From an uncultured Collinsella sp. (GTDB taxonomy: Bacteria > Actinomycetota > Coriobacteriia > Coriobacteriales > Coriobacteriaceae): DNA of 33,327 bases. This document shows positions 22,937 through 31,276 of the stretch, piece by piece. The notes beneath the pieces were generated by a model. That model searched no databases. It was not told where the DNA came from and worked only from the letters and a program-made list of their open reading frames with translations. The stretch is from assembly GCA_959027945.1 (NCBI GenBank), contig CAUFRO010000023.1, positions 1 through 33,327 on the forward strand. The letters run 5' to 3'. Made by a program: the position numbers and the translations under genes. Position 1 is the first letter of the stretch, and the number at the start of each line of letters is the position of its first letter.

Positions 22937-25579
22937 ATGTTAGATAGATTTACCGATCGAGCGCGCAAGGTCATGTCGATGGCCAAACAGGAGGCGCTCG
23001 ATCTTCATTCAAATAAGGTGGGCACCGAGCACCTGCTGCTCGCACTCGCCAAGGAGGACGAGGGCATCGCTGCCGAGGCGCTGCGCTCGCTTGATATCTC
23101 CTACGACGACATCATGGACACCCTCAAGGAGGTCCAGACCACGGTTCCCGAGCCCAGTGAGGAGACCGAGGCGGCCAAGCTCGCCTTTACGCCGCTCGTC
23201 ATTAGCGTGATGGAGCGTTCATTCCGCGTGGCGCGTGAGAACAACCAGACCTACGTGTCGACCGAGCACCTGCTCATCGGTATCGTCGAAGAGGGCAACG
23301 GCATGGCCATGGACATCCTCATGCGCCTGGGTGTGTCGTCCGCCTCCATCAAAAAGGCTATCGAGAAACTCACCGCCAAGGACCAGGACAAGAAGCGTCC
23401 GCTCGCCGGCGCCGGTGCTGGTCGTCCCGGTGCGGGCCTGCCGTTCTTTAGCGGCTCGGATGCCTCTCAGCAAAAGGGGAGCGGCACCGACACGCTCAAG
23501 CAGTTCGCCACCAACCTCACTCAAAAGGCGCGCGACGGCGAGCTCGATCCCGTGATTGGCCGCGAAAAGGAAGTCCAGCGCATGATGGAGATCCTTTCGC
23601 GCCGCACCAAGAACAACCCGCTTATCCTGGGCGACCCCGGCGTGGGCAAGACGGCCATCGTCGAGGGCCTGGCGCAGCAGATCGCTGCCGGCAACGTGCC
23701 CGAGAATCTCATGAACCAGAACATCTGGACGCTCGACCTGCCGGGCCTCGTTGCGGGCGCCAAGTATCGCGGTGAGTTTGAGGAGCGCCTCAAGAACGTG
23801 ATCCAGGAGGCCACCGAAGCTGACGACGTCATCCTGTTTATTGACGAGATGCACACCATCATCGGTGCCGGCTCTGCCGAGGGCTCCATCGACGCGAGCT
23901 CCATGCTCAAGCCCGTGCTCGCGCGCGGTGCCTTCCAGATTATCGGCGCCACCACGGCCGAGGAATTCCGCAAGTACCTCACCAAGGACCCGGCCTTCGA
24001 GCGTCGCTTCCAGACCATCGATGTCGAGGAGCCGAGCGTCGAGGACACGGTCAAGATCCTGACCGCGCTCAAGCCGCGCTACGAGGAGCACCACCATGTG
24101 CGCTATACGCAGGGTGCTATCGAGGCCGCCGCGAACCTCTCCGACCGCTACATCCAGGATCGCTTCCTGCCCGATAAGGCCATCGACCTCATTGACGAGG
24201 CCGGCGCCCGCGCCCGCATCGCCGCCAACCGCGCGCCCGAGCCGGTGCGCGAGGCCGAGCATCGCGTGGAGGAGCTTAAGGCCGCCGCGCAGGAGGCCAC
24301 CGAGAGCGACGACATGAACAAGGCCGCCGAGATCACCGAGCAGCAAAAGGCTGCCGAGATTGAGCTCGCCGAGGCCAAGGCTGCCTGGACGACCGAGCTC
24401 GACGCCAGCCCGCTCACCATCGATGTCTCCCAGATTGCCGACATCGTGTCCGTGACCTCGGGCGTGCCGGTTTCCTCGCTCACCGAGAGCGAGAGCCGGC
24501 GCCTGCTGCAGACCGAAAGCGTGCTCAAGACGCGCATCATCGGCCAGGATGAGGCAGTCGAGGCCGTCGCCAAGGCCGTGCGCCGCAGCCGCTCGCCGCT
24601 CAAGGACCCGCGTCGTCCCGGTGGCAGCTTTATCTTCCTTGGTCCCACCGGCACAGGCAAGACCGAGCTCGCCAAGACGCTCGCCGAGTATCTCTTTGGC
24701 AGCAAGGACGCGCTCATCAGCTTCGATATGTCGGAGTTTGGCAGTGAGTTCGAGGTCTCCAAGCTCATCGGTAGCCCCCCGGGCTATGTGGGCCACGACG
24801 AGGGCGGCCAGCTCACCAAGGCTGTTCGCCGTCACCCGTACTCGGTCGTGCTGTTCGACGAGATCGAGAAGGCGCACCCCGACATCTTCAATATCCTGCT
24901 GCAGGTGTTGGAGGAGGGCCGTCTGACCGATAGCCAGGGCAAGACGGTCGACTTCCGCAATACGGTGATCATCATGACGTCAAACGTGGGCGCCCGCGAG
25001 ATCGCGCAGGATGCGAGCGTTGGCTTTGGCACCACCGGCGAGCAGGGCCTCACCTCGAGTGAGATCCGCGGCCGCGCGATGGGCGAGCTCAAGCGCCTGT
25101 TCCGCCCCGAGCTGCTCAACCGTATCGACGACATCGTGGTGTTCCAGAAGCTCTCGGGCGAGAACCTGACCAAGATTGCGCACCTGCTGGTGGACGATCT
25201 GCGCCAGCGTTTGATTGCCAACGGCATGAACATCAAGCTTACCGATGCGGCCTACGACAAGATTGTGGCGGAGGGTACCGACCTCACCAACGGCGCGCGT
25301 CCGCTGCGTCGTGCCATCCAAAAGCTCATCGAGGATCCGCTGTCCGAGGAACTGCTGGCTGGCGAGTGGGGCGAGGGCGATACCGTCCTGTGCGACGTGG
25401 CCGATGGCAAGTTTGTCTTTAGCCGCGGCACGGGCGAGATCCCGGCACCGCGTCCGGCGGGCACGCTTGGTGGCGATACCGCCCCGGCGGTACCGCACAC
25501 CGGCAACGCCGCGCCCGTGAGCGGCGGCGTGACCTCGGGCCCCGGCGGCATGATGCAAGCCGGTTCCGGCGCGCTGTAG
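22937..25579 (+). CDS. clpC: ATP-dependent Clp protease ATP-binding subunit ClpC
   Basis: An 880-residue AAA+ unfoldase that feeds substrates to ClpP. The N-domain has two Clp repeats (about 1-145: FTDRARKVMSMAKQEA; TEHLLLALAKEDEG; VSTEHLLIGIVEEG). A Gly-rich linker precedes the first ATPase module with Walker A GDPGVGKT (232-239) and Walker B VILFIDEMH. A short middle coiled coil (about 435-480) marks ClpC over ClpB. The second module has GPTGTGKT (569-576) and VVLFDEIEKAHPD. The C-terminus ends in a Gly/Pro/Ala-rich tail of about 50 residues. The start MLDRF has AAGGA upstream; the open frame extends 11 codons further. The usual partners ctsR and mcsAB are not adjacent. A terminator follows at 25605. 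Confidence 0.95.
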   Translation: MLDRFTDRARKVMSMAKQEALDLHSNKVGTEHLLLALAKEDEGIAAEALRSLDISYDDIMDTLKEVQTTVPEPSEETEAAKLAFTPLVISVMERSFRVARENNQTYVSTEHLLIGIVEEGNGMAMDILMRLGVSSASIKKAIEKLTAKDQDKKRPLAGAGAGRPGAGLPFFSGSDASQQKGSGTDTLKQFATNLTQKARDGELDPVIGREKEVQRMMEILSRRTKNNPLILGDPGVGKTAIVEGLAQQIAAGNVPENLMNQNIWTLDLPGLVAGAKYRGEFEERLKNVIQEATEADDVILFIDEMHTIIGAGSAEGSIDASSMLKPVLARGAFQIIGATTAEEFRKYLTKDPAFERRFQTIDVEEPSVEDTVKILTALKPRYEEHHHVRYTQGAIEAAANLSDRYIQDRFLPDKAIDLIDEAGARARIAANRAPEPVREAEHRVEELKAAAQEATESDDMNKAAEITEQQKAAEIELAEAKAAWTTELDASPLTIDVSQIADIVSVTSGVPVSSLTESESRRLLQTESVLKTRIIGQDEAVEAVAKAVRRSRSPLKDPRRPGGSFIFLGPTGTGKTELAKTLAEYLFGSKDALISFDMSEFGSEFEVSKLIGSPPGYVGHDEGGQLTKAVRRHPYSVVLFDEIEKAHPDIFNILLQVLEEGRLTDSQGKTVDFRNTVIIMTSNVGAREIAQDASVGFGTTGEQGLTSSEIRGRAMGELKRLFRPELLNRIDDIVVFQKLSGENLTKIAHLLVDDLRQRLIANGMNIKLTDAAYDKIVAEGTDLTNGARPLRRAIQKLIEDPLSEELLAGEWGEGDTVLCDVADGKFVFSRGTGEIPAPRPAGTLGGDTAPAVPHTGNAAPVSGGVTSGPGGMMQAGSGAL

Positions 25580-25604
25580 GGCGTGGCGACAATTTGATAC
25601 GCGC

Positions 25605-25638
25605 AATCGAGGCGCTCCGGAAAGGGCGCCTCGATTTG
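25605..25638 (+). terminator. Terminator hairpin after clpC
   Basis: A perfect 11-bp stem (AATCGAGGCGC/GCGCCTCGATT) with a 10-base loop; the T tail is short (TTTGTAG). Confidence 0.75.
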
Positions 25639-25793
25639 TAGAGCTGCGGAAGTTGTGACCGTTACGCTATACGGTCCACCGTTAGCCGATGATGCGAGGG
25701 CGCTCGGCGTTTTCGACTGGTTTATGCACGCAAAGTCTGGGAATATACAAGTCGCATGTCTTACTGTCTAACCAGTTGCGCCAAGGAGGCACC

Positions 25794-27251
25794 ATGGACT
25801 ACAAGATTACCGGCTACGAGCCCGCCCAGCTGTTCCATTTCTTTGAGGAGGTCAGCGCGATCCCCCGTGGGTCTGGCAACGAGAAGGGCATCAGCGATTT
25901 CCTGGTTGCGTTTGCCAAGGAGCGCGGTCTCGATGTGTACCAGGACGAGGTCTACAACGTCATCATTCGCAAGCCCGCATCTGCCGGTGCCGAGAATGCC
26001 CCGACCGTGATGCTGCAGGGCCACATCGATATGGTGTGCGACAAGTTGGGCTCCGTTGAGCACGACTTTACGACCGATGGTATCGACCTGGTCGTCAAGG
26101 ATGGTGTCCTTACCGCCAACGGCACCACCCTGGGTGCCGACAACGGCATTGCCGTCGCGCTTATGCTTACCGTGCTCAACGATGATTCGATTGTCCATCC
26201 CGCCCTCGAGTGCGTATTCACCACCGACGAGGAGACTGGCCTGGTCGGCGCCGAGACGCTCGACAAGTCCCAGATTAGCGCCCGCACCATGATTAACCTT
26301 GACTCCGAGGAAGAGGGCGTTGCCACCGTCAGCTGCGCCGGCGGCGTCGTCGTTACCTACACGTGCCCGATCGCGCGCGAGCACAAGACCGGTAGCACCC
26401 TCACGCTCGACATCTCCGGCCTGCTGGGCGGTCACTCCGGCTCCGACATCAACCTGGAGCGCGGCAACGGCAACCTCATCATGGCCCGCATCATCGACCG
26501 CCTGATGGTCGCCGGCGAGCCCGCCATCGTCAGCTTTAACGGCGGCACTAAGGACAACACCATCAACCGTGAGTGCAAGGCCGAGCTGGTTTACGCCGAC
26601 CACGCTGCCGCCGAGGCCGCGGCCCAGATCGCAAGGGGCATCATCGCCGACGTCACCGCCGAGCTTGAGGTCTTCGACCCCGGCTTTACCTGCACCGTCG
26701 AGATTGCCGACGACGCCGAGGTCGAGGCCATGGACCAGAAGTCCGCGCTTGCCCTCATCCGCGCCCTGCGTCTTGCCCCCAACGGTGTGATTCGCCGCAA
26801 CGTCGCCACCGACGGCTCCGTGGAGGTTTCCTCCAACATCGGTGTGGTTGCCACTTCTGACGACGAGGTCAAGATCATGTTGTCCCCGCGCTCCTCGATC
26901 ACCTCGCTGCAGAACGAGTTCAAGGACCGCCTGCAGACGCTGGCCGATGTCCTGGGCTTCGACGCCAAGTTTGAGTTCGAGTATCCCGGCTGGAGCTATG
27001 CCGAGCATTCGCCGGTCCGCGACGTCTTTGTCGAGAGCTATCGCGAGCTCTTTGGCTCCGAGCTGCGCATCGAGTCCATTCACGCCGGCCTTGAGTGCGG
27101 CCTGTTTGCCGAGGCCCTGCACGGCCTGGACGCCATCGCCGTGGGCCCGACGCTCTCCGATGTCCACACCCCGGACGAGAGCATGGAGCTCGCTTCTGCC
27201 GAGCGCTTCTACGAGCTGCTCATCGACGTCCTCAAGCGCCTCGCTGCGTAA
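25794..27251 (+). CDS. pepD: Aminoacyl-histidine dipeptidase (PepD, M20C family)
   Basis: A cytosolic zinc dipeptidase that hydrolyses Xaa-His and a range of other dipeptides. The 485 residues match PepD. ATG 25794 is fixed by AAGGAGG 6 bases upstream; the frame is open 35 codons further back without support. The M20 metal-site motifs are in order: GHIDMV (His77, Asp79), GADNGIA (Asp116), and DEETG (Glu146/147). HSGSDINLERGNGN and the later ESIHAGLECG supply the other conserved residues. The family has a lid domain inserted between the two halves of the catalytic domain. It has no operon partners, being bounded by the terminators at 25605 and 27307. Confidence 0.93.
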   Translation: MDYKITGYEPAQLFHFFEEVSAIPRGSGNEKGISDFLVAFAKERGLDVYQDEVYNVIIRKPASAGAENAPTVMLQGHIDMVCDKLGSVEHDFTTDGIDLVVKDGVLTANGTTLGADNGIAVALMLTVLNDDSIVHPALECVFTTDEETGLVGAETLDKSQISARTMINLDSEEEGVATVSCAGGVVVTYTCPIAREHKTGSTLTLDISGLLGGHSGSDINLERGNGNLIMARIIDRLMVAGEPAIVSFNGGTKDNTINRECKAELVYADHAAAEAAAQIARGIIADVTAELEVFDPGFTCTVEIADDAEVEAMDQKSALALIRALRLAPNGVIRRNVATDGSVEVSSNIGVVATSDDEVKIMLSPRSSITSLQNEFKDRLQTLADVLGFDAKFEFEYPGWSYAEHSPVRDVFVESYRELFGSELRIESIHAGLECGLFAEALHGLDAIAVGPTLSDVHTPDESMELASAERFYELLIDVLKRLAA

Positions 27252-27306
27252 AGGTTGCGCTAGTAGCAGTCCGAGTCACGTGCTAGCGGATTGCAAATGA
27301 CATTAC

Positions 27307-27353
27307 GAGAGGGGCATCCGAGCTTTTGCGACGGGTGCCCCCCTCTTTTGTTT
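27307..27353 (+). terminator. Rho-independent terminator after pepD
   Basis: GAGAGGGGCATCC and GGGTGCCCCCCTC pair at 12 of 13 positions (one A-C mismatch, one T-G), followed by TTTTGTTT. It faces the convergent hipA gene. Confidence 0.85.
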
Positions 27354-27376
27354 GATAATTGCGAAATTACGGCCAC

Positions 27377-28681
27377 CTAGTCCATTTCTGCCCTGATGAG
27401 GTCGAGGGTGCGCTGGCAGTTTTCGCGGACGGGGCCGAGCATATGCTTGCGCAGGTCCGCCATGCCGGGCAGGTCGGCGTATTCGTCCATGACCTCTTCC
27501 ATGCAAATGGGCACCTCGTAGGCGAGGTCCATCATGGTCGCAAAGCAAAACTTCTCGGATAGCCCGGCATCGGTGAGCGTCGCCTCCAGCGCGGGATCTC
27601 CCATACCGTGGTATCGGCGGATAGCGCCTGGACCGATGCGCCCCACACGATTTTCGCCGCCAACGCTCATGGCAAGGCGCGCCCGGCGGCGCATGCGCTC
27701 GTATGCCAGCCCCGATGCGACATCGTACATTCGAGCCATCATGGCTGCGCCGTCGTTTCCAAGGAGCAGGGAATAGTTTTTCGCATGCGCATCCGGTGCG
27801 CCGATAATGGCGTTGAAGAACAGTATCTGCGTAAACAGATACAGGTTAAGTTGATGGTGGCTCGTATTTACGAGGAGCTCTTGAATGTCGCGTGTGGTCG
27901 GGCCGCCGTCTGCCGTGTACTTTTGGGCGGGCATCACCCCAAGTGCCTGACAGAGGTCTTCTTGATGTAGGCGCCTGATCGTTCCGTCTTTGACTTTCAC
28001 GCGGTCATAGCGCTCAACAATGAGGGCGGGTTCGTCCTCAAACATACGATATTCGACGTTTGCCGTTGCGATACCGGCGCGCTGGGCGCTTTTCATGCAG
28101 ACAAACTCATTGAGAGCCTCGAGTTTAAATCCGATAACGCCATTTTTGAAAATATGCGTCGTGGGCGAGGACCCCATGCATTCGCACCAGCGGCCGTTTG
28201 TGAACGCGAGCGCGAACTTGCCCTGGTTGCCTCCAAGTGACCAACTTTCATCTAGACCCATCCACGATGCATCGCGGTCATCTCTGATCGACTTGAGACG
28301 AAGCGCAATTTCGTGGTCGTCTATAGGGCGGTATTCGCCGGAGCGATGCAGGACGGCGTCGACGTCTTCTTCGGCACAAAACTGCACTCCGCCCGGACAG
28401 TCGAGTCCGATATGGCTGAGCAACGCAACGGGATTGTTGGGCCTGGTGTCGAATTCGACGGCGATCGCTTTTCGCTGGTCCTCGCTGTCGGGTAGAAGGC
28501 CAAACAAGTACGGATTCATGACCTGTTGGCCGTATATGCGATTTGATACGGGTATGTTTGTCGATAGGGCTGGCCCGTCATAGTCATGATCGTAGGCAAA
28601 GTTGACAAGACCGTTCTCATCTTGCGTGAGCGTTCCCGCAGGTACGCCGCAAATAATGGTCCGAAGCGTTTTGCTGGCCAT
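27377..28681 (-). CDS. hipA: HipA family serine/threonine kinase toxin
   Basis: The toxin of a type II toxin-antitoxin pair. E. coli HipA phosphorylates glutamyl-tRNA synthetase and causes persistence. The 434 residues match the family. The N-terminal subdomain ends in NPYLFGLLPDS. The Gly-rich SLGGNQGKFAL corresponds to the loop around the autophosphorylated Ser150 of E. coli HipA (SVAGAQEK). HQEDLCQALG, the catalytic NAIIGAPDAHAKNYSLL (Asp and Asn), and the metal-binding YDVASGL are all present, so the kinase looks intact. GGGAGGT lies 5-6 bases before the ATG, inside or next to the hipB stop. It follows hipB by only 3 bases, so the two are coupled. The target in this host is unknown. Confidence 0.93.
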   Translation of the reverse strand: MASKTLRTIICGVPAGTLTQDENGLVNFAYDHDYDGPALSTNIPVSNRIYGQQVMNPYLFGLLPDSEDQRKAIAVEFDTRPNNPVALLSHIGLDCPGGVQFCAEEDVDAVLHRSGEYRPIDDHEIALRLKSIRDDRDASWMGLDESWSLGGNQGKFALAFTNGRWCECMGSSPTTHIFKNGVIGFKLEALNEFVCMKSAQRAGIATANVEYRMFEDEPALIVERYDRVKVKDGTIRRLHQEDLCQALGVMPAQKYTADGGPTTRDIQELLVNTSHHQLNLYLFTQILFFNAIIGAPDAHAKNYSLLLGNDGAAMMARMYDVASGLAYERMRRRARLAMSVGGENRVGRIGPGAIRRYHGMGDPALEATLTDAGLSEKFCFATMMDLAYEVPICMEEVMDEYADLPGMADLRKHMLGPVRENCQRTLDLIRAEMD

Positions 28682-28684
28682 TGG

Positions 28685-29155
28685 CTACCTCCCTTTGGGC
28701 CTTGTTTGGGCAGATGGGTTTGTGGCAATCGAGACTCCGAGATTGGACATGGCGAAATCGGCGAAGGCCTTGTCGTAGAGCTCGGACGTAAAGGGGACAT
28801 CTGCGAGAGCCGGAATGGCTGCGCTGCGACGGTTGCGATGGTGAAAACGTTGAGCGTGATGGCGCCTGGGGGTGCTACGAGGTTGCAAATCAGCATGCGG
28901 GGCGTCGACTGGTTGCTCGTTTTTCGATTCGTCGATATCCCCTTGAGCGGCGAGCGCCAGTCCAAGAGCACCGAAAACCGCCAACAGCTTGTCGAGCCGA
29001 ATGCCCGTGGCATCTCCCAGCTCGAGCGATGCGAGCAGGCGTTCCGAAACACCGGCCTTTTTAGCGAGGGCGGCACGGGTGAGACCCTGAGTCTCGCGTG
29101 CCTGGCGCACGTAGATGCCAGCTTGGCGCGGTGTGGTGATGGGAAGGGTATCCAC
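28685..29155 (-). CDS. hipB: HipB family helix-turn-helix antitoxin
   Basis: A 156-residue antitoxin and autorepressor. Residues about 10-70 form a Xre-type HTH (GIYVRQARETQGLTRAALAKKAG, split by eye into helices, then SERLLASLELGD). The C-terminal part (FTSELYDKAFADFAMSNLGVS) is plausibly the toxin-binding or dimer region. It starts at GTG 29155, with TAGGAG 7 bases upstream. It is longer than E. coli HipB (88 residues). The segment of about 80-112 is His/Arg-rich, with codon third positions much less GC-rich than its flanks. The +1 frame there has higher third-position GC, which hints at compensating frameshifts or a disordered linker. It lies directly downstream of a 43-bp inverted-repeat operator. 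Confidence 0.85.
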   Translation of the reverse strand: MDTLPITTPRQAGIYVRQARETQGLTRAALAKKAGVSERLLASLELGDATGIRLDKLLAVFGALGLALAAQGDIDESKNEQPVDAPHADLQPRSTPRRHHAQRFHHRNRRSAAIPALADVPFTSELYDKAFADFAMSNLGVSIATNPSAQTRPKGR

Positions 29156-29169
29156 GGTGATCTCCTAAC

Positions 29170-29212
29170 GTGCAGACTTTTGCATATCAGTATGACATGC
29201 AAAAGTCTGCAC
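29170..29212 (-). promoter_or_regulatory. hipBA operator: perfect 16-bp inverted repeat
   Basis: GTGCAGACTTTTGCAT (29170-29185) and its exact complement ATGCAAAAGTCTGCAC (29197-29212) flank 11 bases. The array sits 15 bases upstream of the hipB start. A candidate promoter on the minus strand (TTTTCG, 17 bp, CATACT) runs through it, so HipB binding would block transcription. Confidence 0.85.
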
Positions 29213-29213
29213 G

Positions 29214-29247
29214 AAAAGGCCTCATACAAAACTCTGCATGAGGCCTT
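29214..29247 (-). terminator. mntP terminator whose loop carries a third HipB-like site
   Basis: A perfect 10-bp stem (AAGGCCTCAT/ATGAGGCCTT) is followed on the minus strand by TTTT, 37 bases past the mntP stop codon. The loop and right arm contain ATACAAAACTCTGCATGA (29224-29241), 15 of 18 identical to the operator half-site at 29197-29214, repeated at a 27-base interval. Confidence 0.8.
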
Positions 29248-29283
29248 GTGCTGGCGTTGAGTTTTGAGCGATTGTGTTTGGCA

Positions 29284-29862
29284 CTACAGCGCCAAAATCC
29301 CCAGATGCTCCAGCAAAATCTTGAGGCCGATGAGGACGAGCACGACGCCACCCACGATGGTGGCGGGCTTTTCGTAGCGCGCGCCAAAGGTGTGGCCGAT
29401 CGCTACGCCGGCAACGGAGAAGACAAAGGTCGTGATGCCAATGAGCGACACGGCGGGAACGATATCGACCGAGAGCGCGGCAAACGAGATGCCCACGGCA
29501 AGCGCGTCAATCGAGGTGGCGATTGCGAGGATCAGGTACTCGCCCAGGTCAATCTTTTCGGCATCCTTGCCGTCGCCTTCATCCTCGTCTTCGGTAAAGG
29601 CCTCCCACAACATTTTGCCGCCGATAAAGGCGAGCAGGATAAAGGCGATCCAATGGTCGATGGGTCCGATGATGCCCATGAATTGACTGCCGAGCGCCCA
29701 TCCGATTACGGGCATGCCGGCCTGAAAGCCGCCAAAGAACAGGCCGAGCACCACGGCAACTTTAAGGTTGATCTTCTTCATGCCAAGGCCCTTGCAGATG
29801 GAAACGGCAAAGGCGTCCATCGAAAGGCCAACGGCGAGCAACACAAGCTCTGCGAGTCCCAT
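29284..29862 (-). CDS. mntP: MntP-type manganese efflux pump
   Basis: Exports Mn2+ across the inner membrane. The 192-residue protein has six hydrophobic segments in two related halves, each with the conserved acidic signature: LSMDAFAVSICKGLG in the first and TSIDALAVGISFA in the second, supplying the membrane Asp residues. A central acidic loop (EDEDEGDGKDAE) separates the halves. The start MGLAEL is chosen for GAGGGAG 7 bases upstream; the open frame extends through the riboswitch region, which is non-coding. It is preceded by a yybP-ykoY type Mn2+ riboswitch, which fits the assigned substrate and gives manganese-induced expression. It ends in the terminator shared with the hipBA operator region. 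Confidence 0.93.
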   Translation of the reverse strand: MGLAELVLLAVGLSMDAFAVSICKGLGMKKINLKVAVVLGLFFGGFQAGMPVIGWALGSQFMGIIGPIDHWIAFILLAFIGGKMLWEAFTEDEDEGDGKDAEKIDLGEYLILAIATSIDALAVGISFAALSVDIVPAVSLIGITTFVFSVAGVAIGHTFGARYEKPATIVGGVVLVLIGLKILLEHLGILAL

Positions 29863-29914
29863 AGTCTGGCTCCCTCTCTGCGGGCGGGCCCGCGTGTACC
29901 TCTTGGGGGAGTAA

Positions 29915-30050
29915 CAAAAAAGACCCGTGGCGTACGCGTTGCGCGCACAGCCACGAGTCTCGTTCATTAAGGCAAGCCAGGCCGCATCGGCCAGTGTGTT
30001 GACTTGCCGCGCCACCGGAGGCGAACCCGATCACGCGACTACTCCCTCAT
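29915..30050 (-). ncRNA. yybP-ykoY (Mn2+) riboswitch with terminator, upstream of mntP
   Basis: On the minus strand the aptamer begins GAGGGAGTAGTCGCG (30050 downward) and continues through CAAGTCAACACACTGG to TTAATGAACGAGACTCG (about 29953). GGGAGTAG and AACGAGAC match the conserved L1 and L3 sequences of this family by eye. The expression platform is an intrinsic terminator: GACTCGTGGC pairs with GCCACGGGTC (29950-29959 and 29922-29931), followed by TTTTTT. The terminator's left arm overlaps the aptamer's 3' conserved segment, so Mn2+ binding should prevent termination and switch on mntP. Confidence 0.88.
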
Positions 30051-30064
30051 TTATGCGAATCCCG

Positions 30065-30070
30065 ATGCTA
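30065..30070 (-). promoter_or_regulatory. Candidate -10 of the mntP riboswitch transcript
   Basis: Minus strand TGGTAGCAT is an extended -10 pattern 15 bases upstream of the aptamer. The -35 is poor. Confidence 0.35.
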
Positions 30071-30208
30071 CCACATGAACAGCTGATTTGGGTTGGGCTC
30101 TCAGCTGTGTTCGCTCATTCTGTAAGCATCGGATTTCGCAAGCGCCGCAGGGACAAACCGTGAGAAACTATTTAGCGTTTATGGAGCGTATACGATGGGA
30201 GCGATGCC

Positions 30209-31276
30209 TTGGATAAGAACGAGCTGCAAAAGCGTATGGAACAGGCCATTCGCCTGACTGCCCCCGGCCAGCCGATCCGCACCGCCCTCGACATGATCAT
30301 TGCTGGTCACCTGGGCGCCCTTATCTGCGTCGGCGACACCGAAAACGTGCTCGCTGCCGGTAACGACGGCTTCCCGCTCAACATTTCGTTTACTTCGAAC
30401 CGTCTGTTCGAGCTTTCCAAGATGGACGGTGCCATCGTCATCGATGGCGACCTCACCCAGATCCTGCGCGCCAACTTCCACCTCAATCCCGATCCCTCGC
30501 TCGCCACGAGTGAGACGGGCATGCGTCACCGTACTGCCGCTCGCATGTCGGTGCTCACCGATGCCATCGTGATCTCGGTTTCGGCTCGTCGCGCCGTCGT
30601 TAACGTGTACGTTCACGGCAAGAGCTACGAGATCCAGCCCGTCACCACCATCATGAGCTCGGTCAACCAGCTCGTCGCCACGCTTCAGACTACCCGTCAG
30701 TCGCTCGATCGCTCCTTGCTGCGCCTGACGGCCCTTGAGCTCGACGACTACGTCACGCTCGCCGACATCACCGGCATCTTCTCGAGCTTCGAGATCATGC
30801 AGCAGGCAAAGACCGAGCTTAAGGATTGCATTGTCAAGCTGGGTAACCAGGGCAAGCTCGTGCAGATGCAGCTCGAGCAGCTCGCGGGCTCCAGCATGGA
30901 TACCGAATACGACCTGATGATCCGCGACTACGCAAGCGATTCCTCTGAGGCCAACGCCGAGAAGATTCGCGCCGAGCTCGCTCGCATGACGCCCAAGGAC
31001 CTGTCCGACCCGCAGCATGTGGCGGCGGTTCTGGGTTACGACGACCTGGACGAGGACTCCGTCATGACACCGCTGGGCCTGCGCACGCTTTCGCGCGTGT
31101 CCGTCGTGCGCGACGGCGTGGCCGAGAAGATCGTCGACGAGTACGGCTCGCTGCAGGAGCTCATGGATGACATTAGCGAGGATCCGGAGCGCCTGGGCGA
31201 CTTTGGCGTCAACAACCCTGCCATTCTTGCGGACTCGCTGTACCGCATGAAGGGCACCAAACAGGGGAACGCATAA
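30209..31276 (+). CDS. disA: DNA integrity scanning protein / diadenylate cyclase DisA
   Basis: Makes the second messenger c-di-AMP from two ATP and, in Bacillus, scans DNA for damage as an octamer. The 355 residues match DisA. The DAC domain (about 1-145) has the active-site DGA (73-75, in MDGAIVIDGD) and RHRT (106-109). A helical spine follows, then the C-terminal HhH DNA-binding domain (TPLGLRTLSRVSVV, YGSLQELMDDISEDPERLG). The start is TTG 30209, unusual but supported by GGGAG 7 bases upstream and no in-frame ATG. Its stop overlaps the ATG of ispD (TAATG). disA-ispD-ispF-cysS matches the order of the Bacillus clpC-radA-disA region with genes lost. Confidence 0.95.
   Translation: MDKNELQKRMEQAIRLTAPGQPIRTALDMIIAGHLGALICVGDTENVLAAGNDGFPLNISFTSNRLFELSKMDGAIVIDGDLTQILRANFHLNPDPSLATSETGMRHRTAARMSVLTDAIVISVSARRAVVNVYVHGKSYEIQPVTTIMSSVNQLVATLQTTRQSLDRSLLRLTALELDDYVTLADITGIFSSFEIMQQAKTELKDCIVKLGNQGKLVQMQLEQLAGSSMDTEYDLMIRDYASDSSEANAEKIRAELARMTPKDLSDPQHVAAVLGYDDLDEDSVMTPLGLRTLSRVSVVRDGVAEKIVDEYGSLQELMDDISEDPERLGDFGVNNPAILADSLYRMKGTKQGNA

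Noticed and set aside
23219..24877. 552-codon open frame on the minus strand opposite clpC
   Set aside because: Antisense to invariant AAA+ motifs of clpC; no ribosome site or recognisable domain.
25653..25677. Inverted repeat GACCGT-N8-ACGGTC upstream of pepD as an operator
   Set aside because: Arms are only 6 bp, there is no promoter at a fitting distance, and such repeats are expected by chance in a window of this length.
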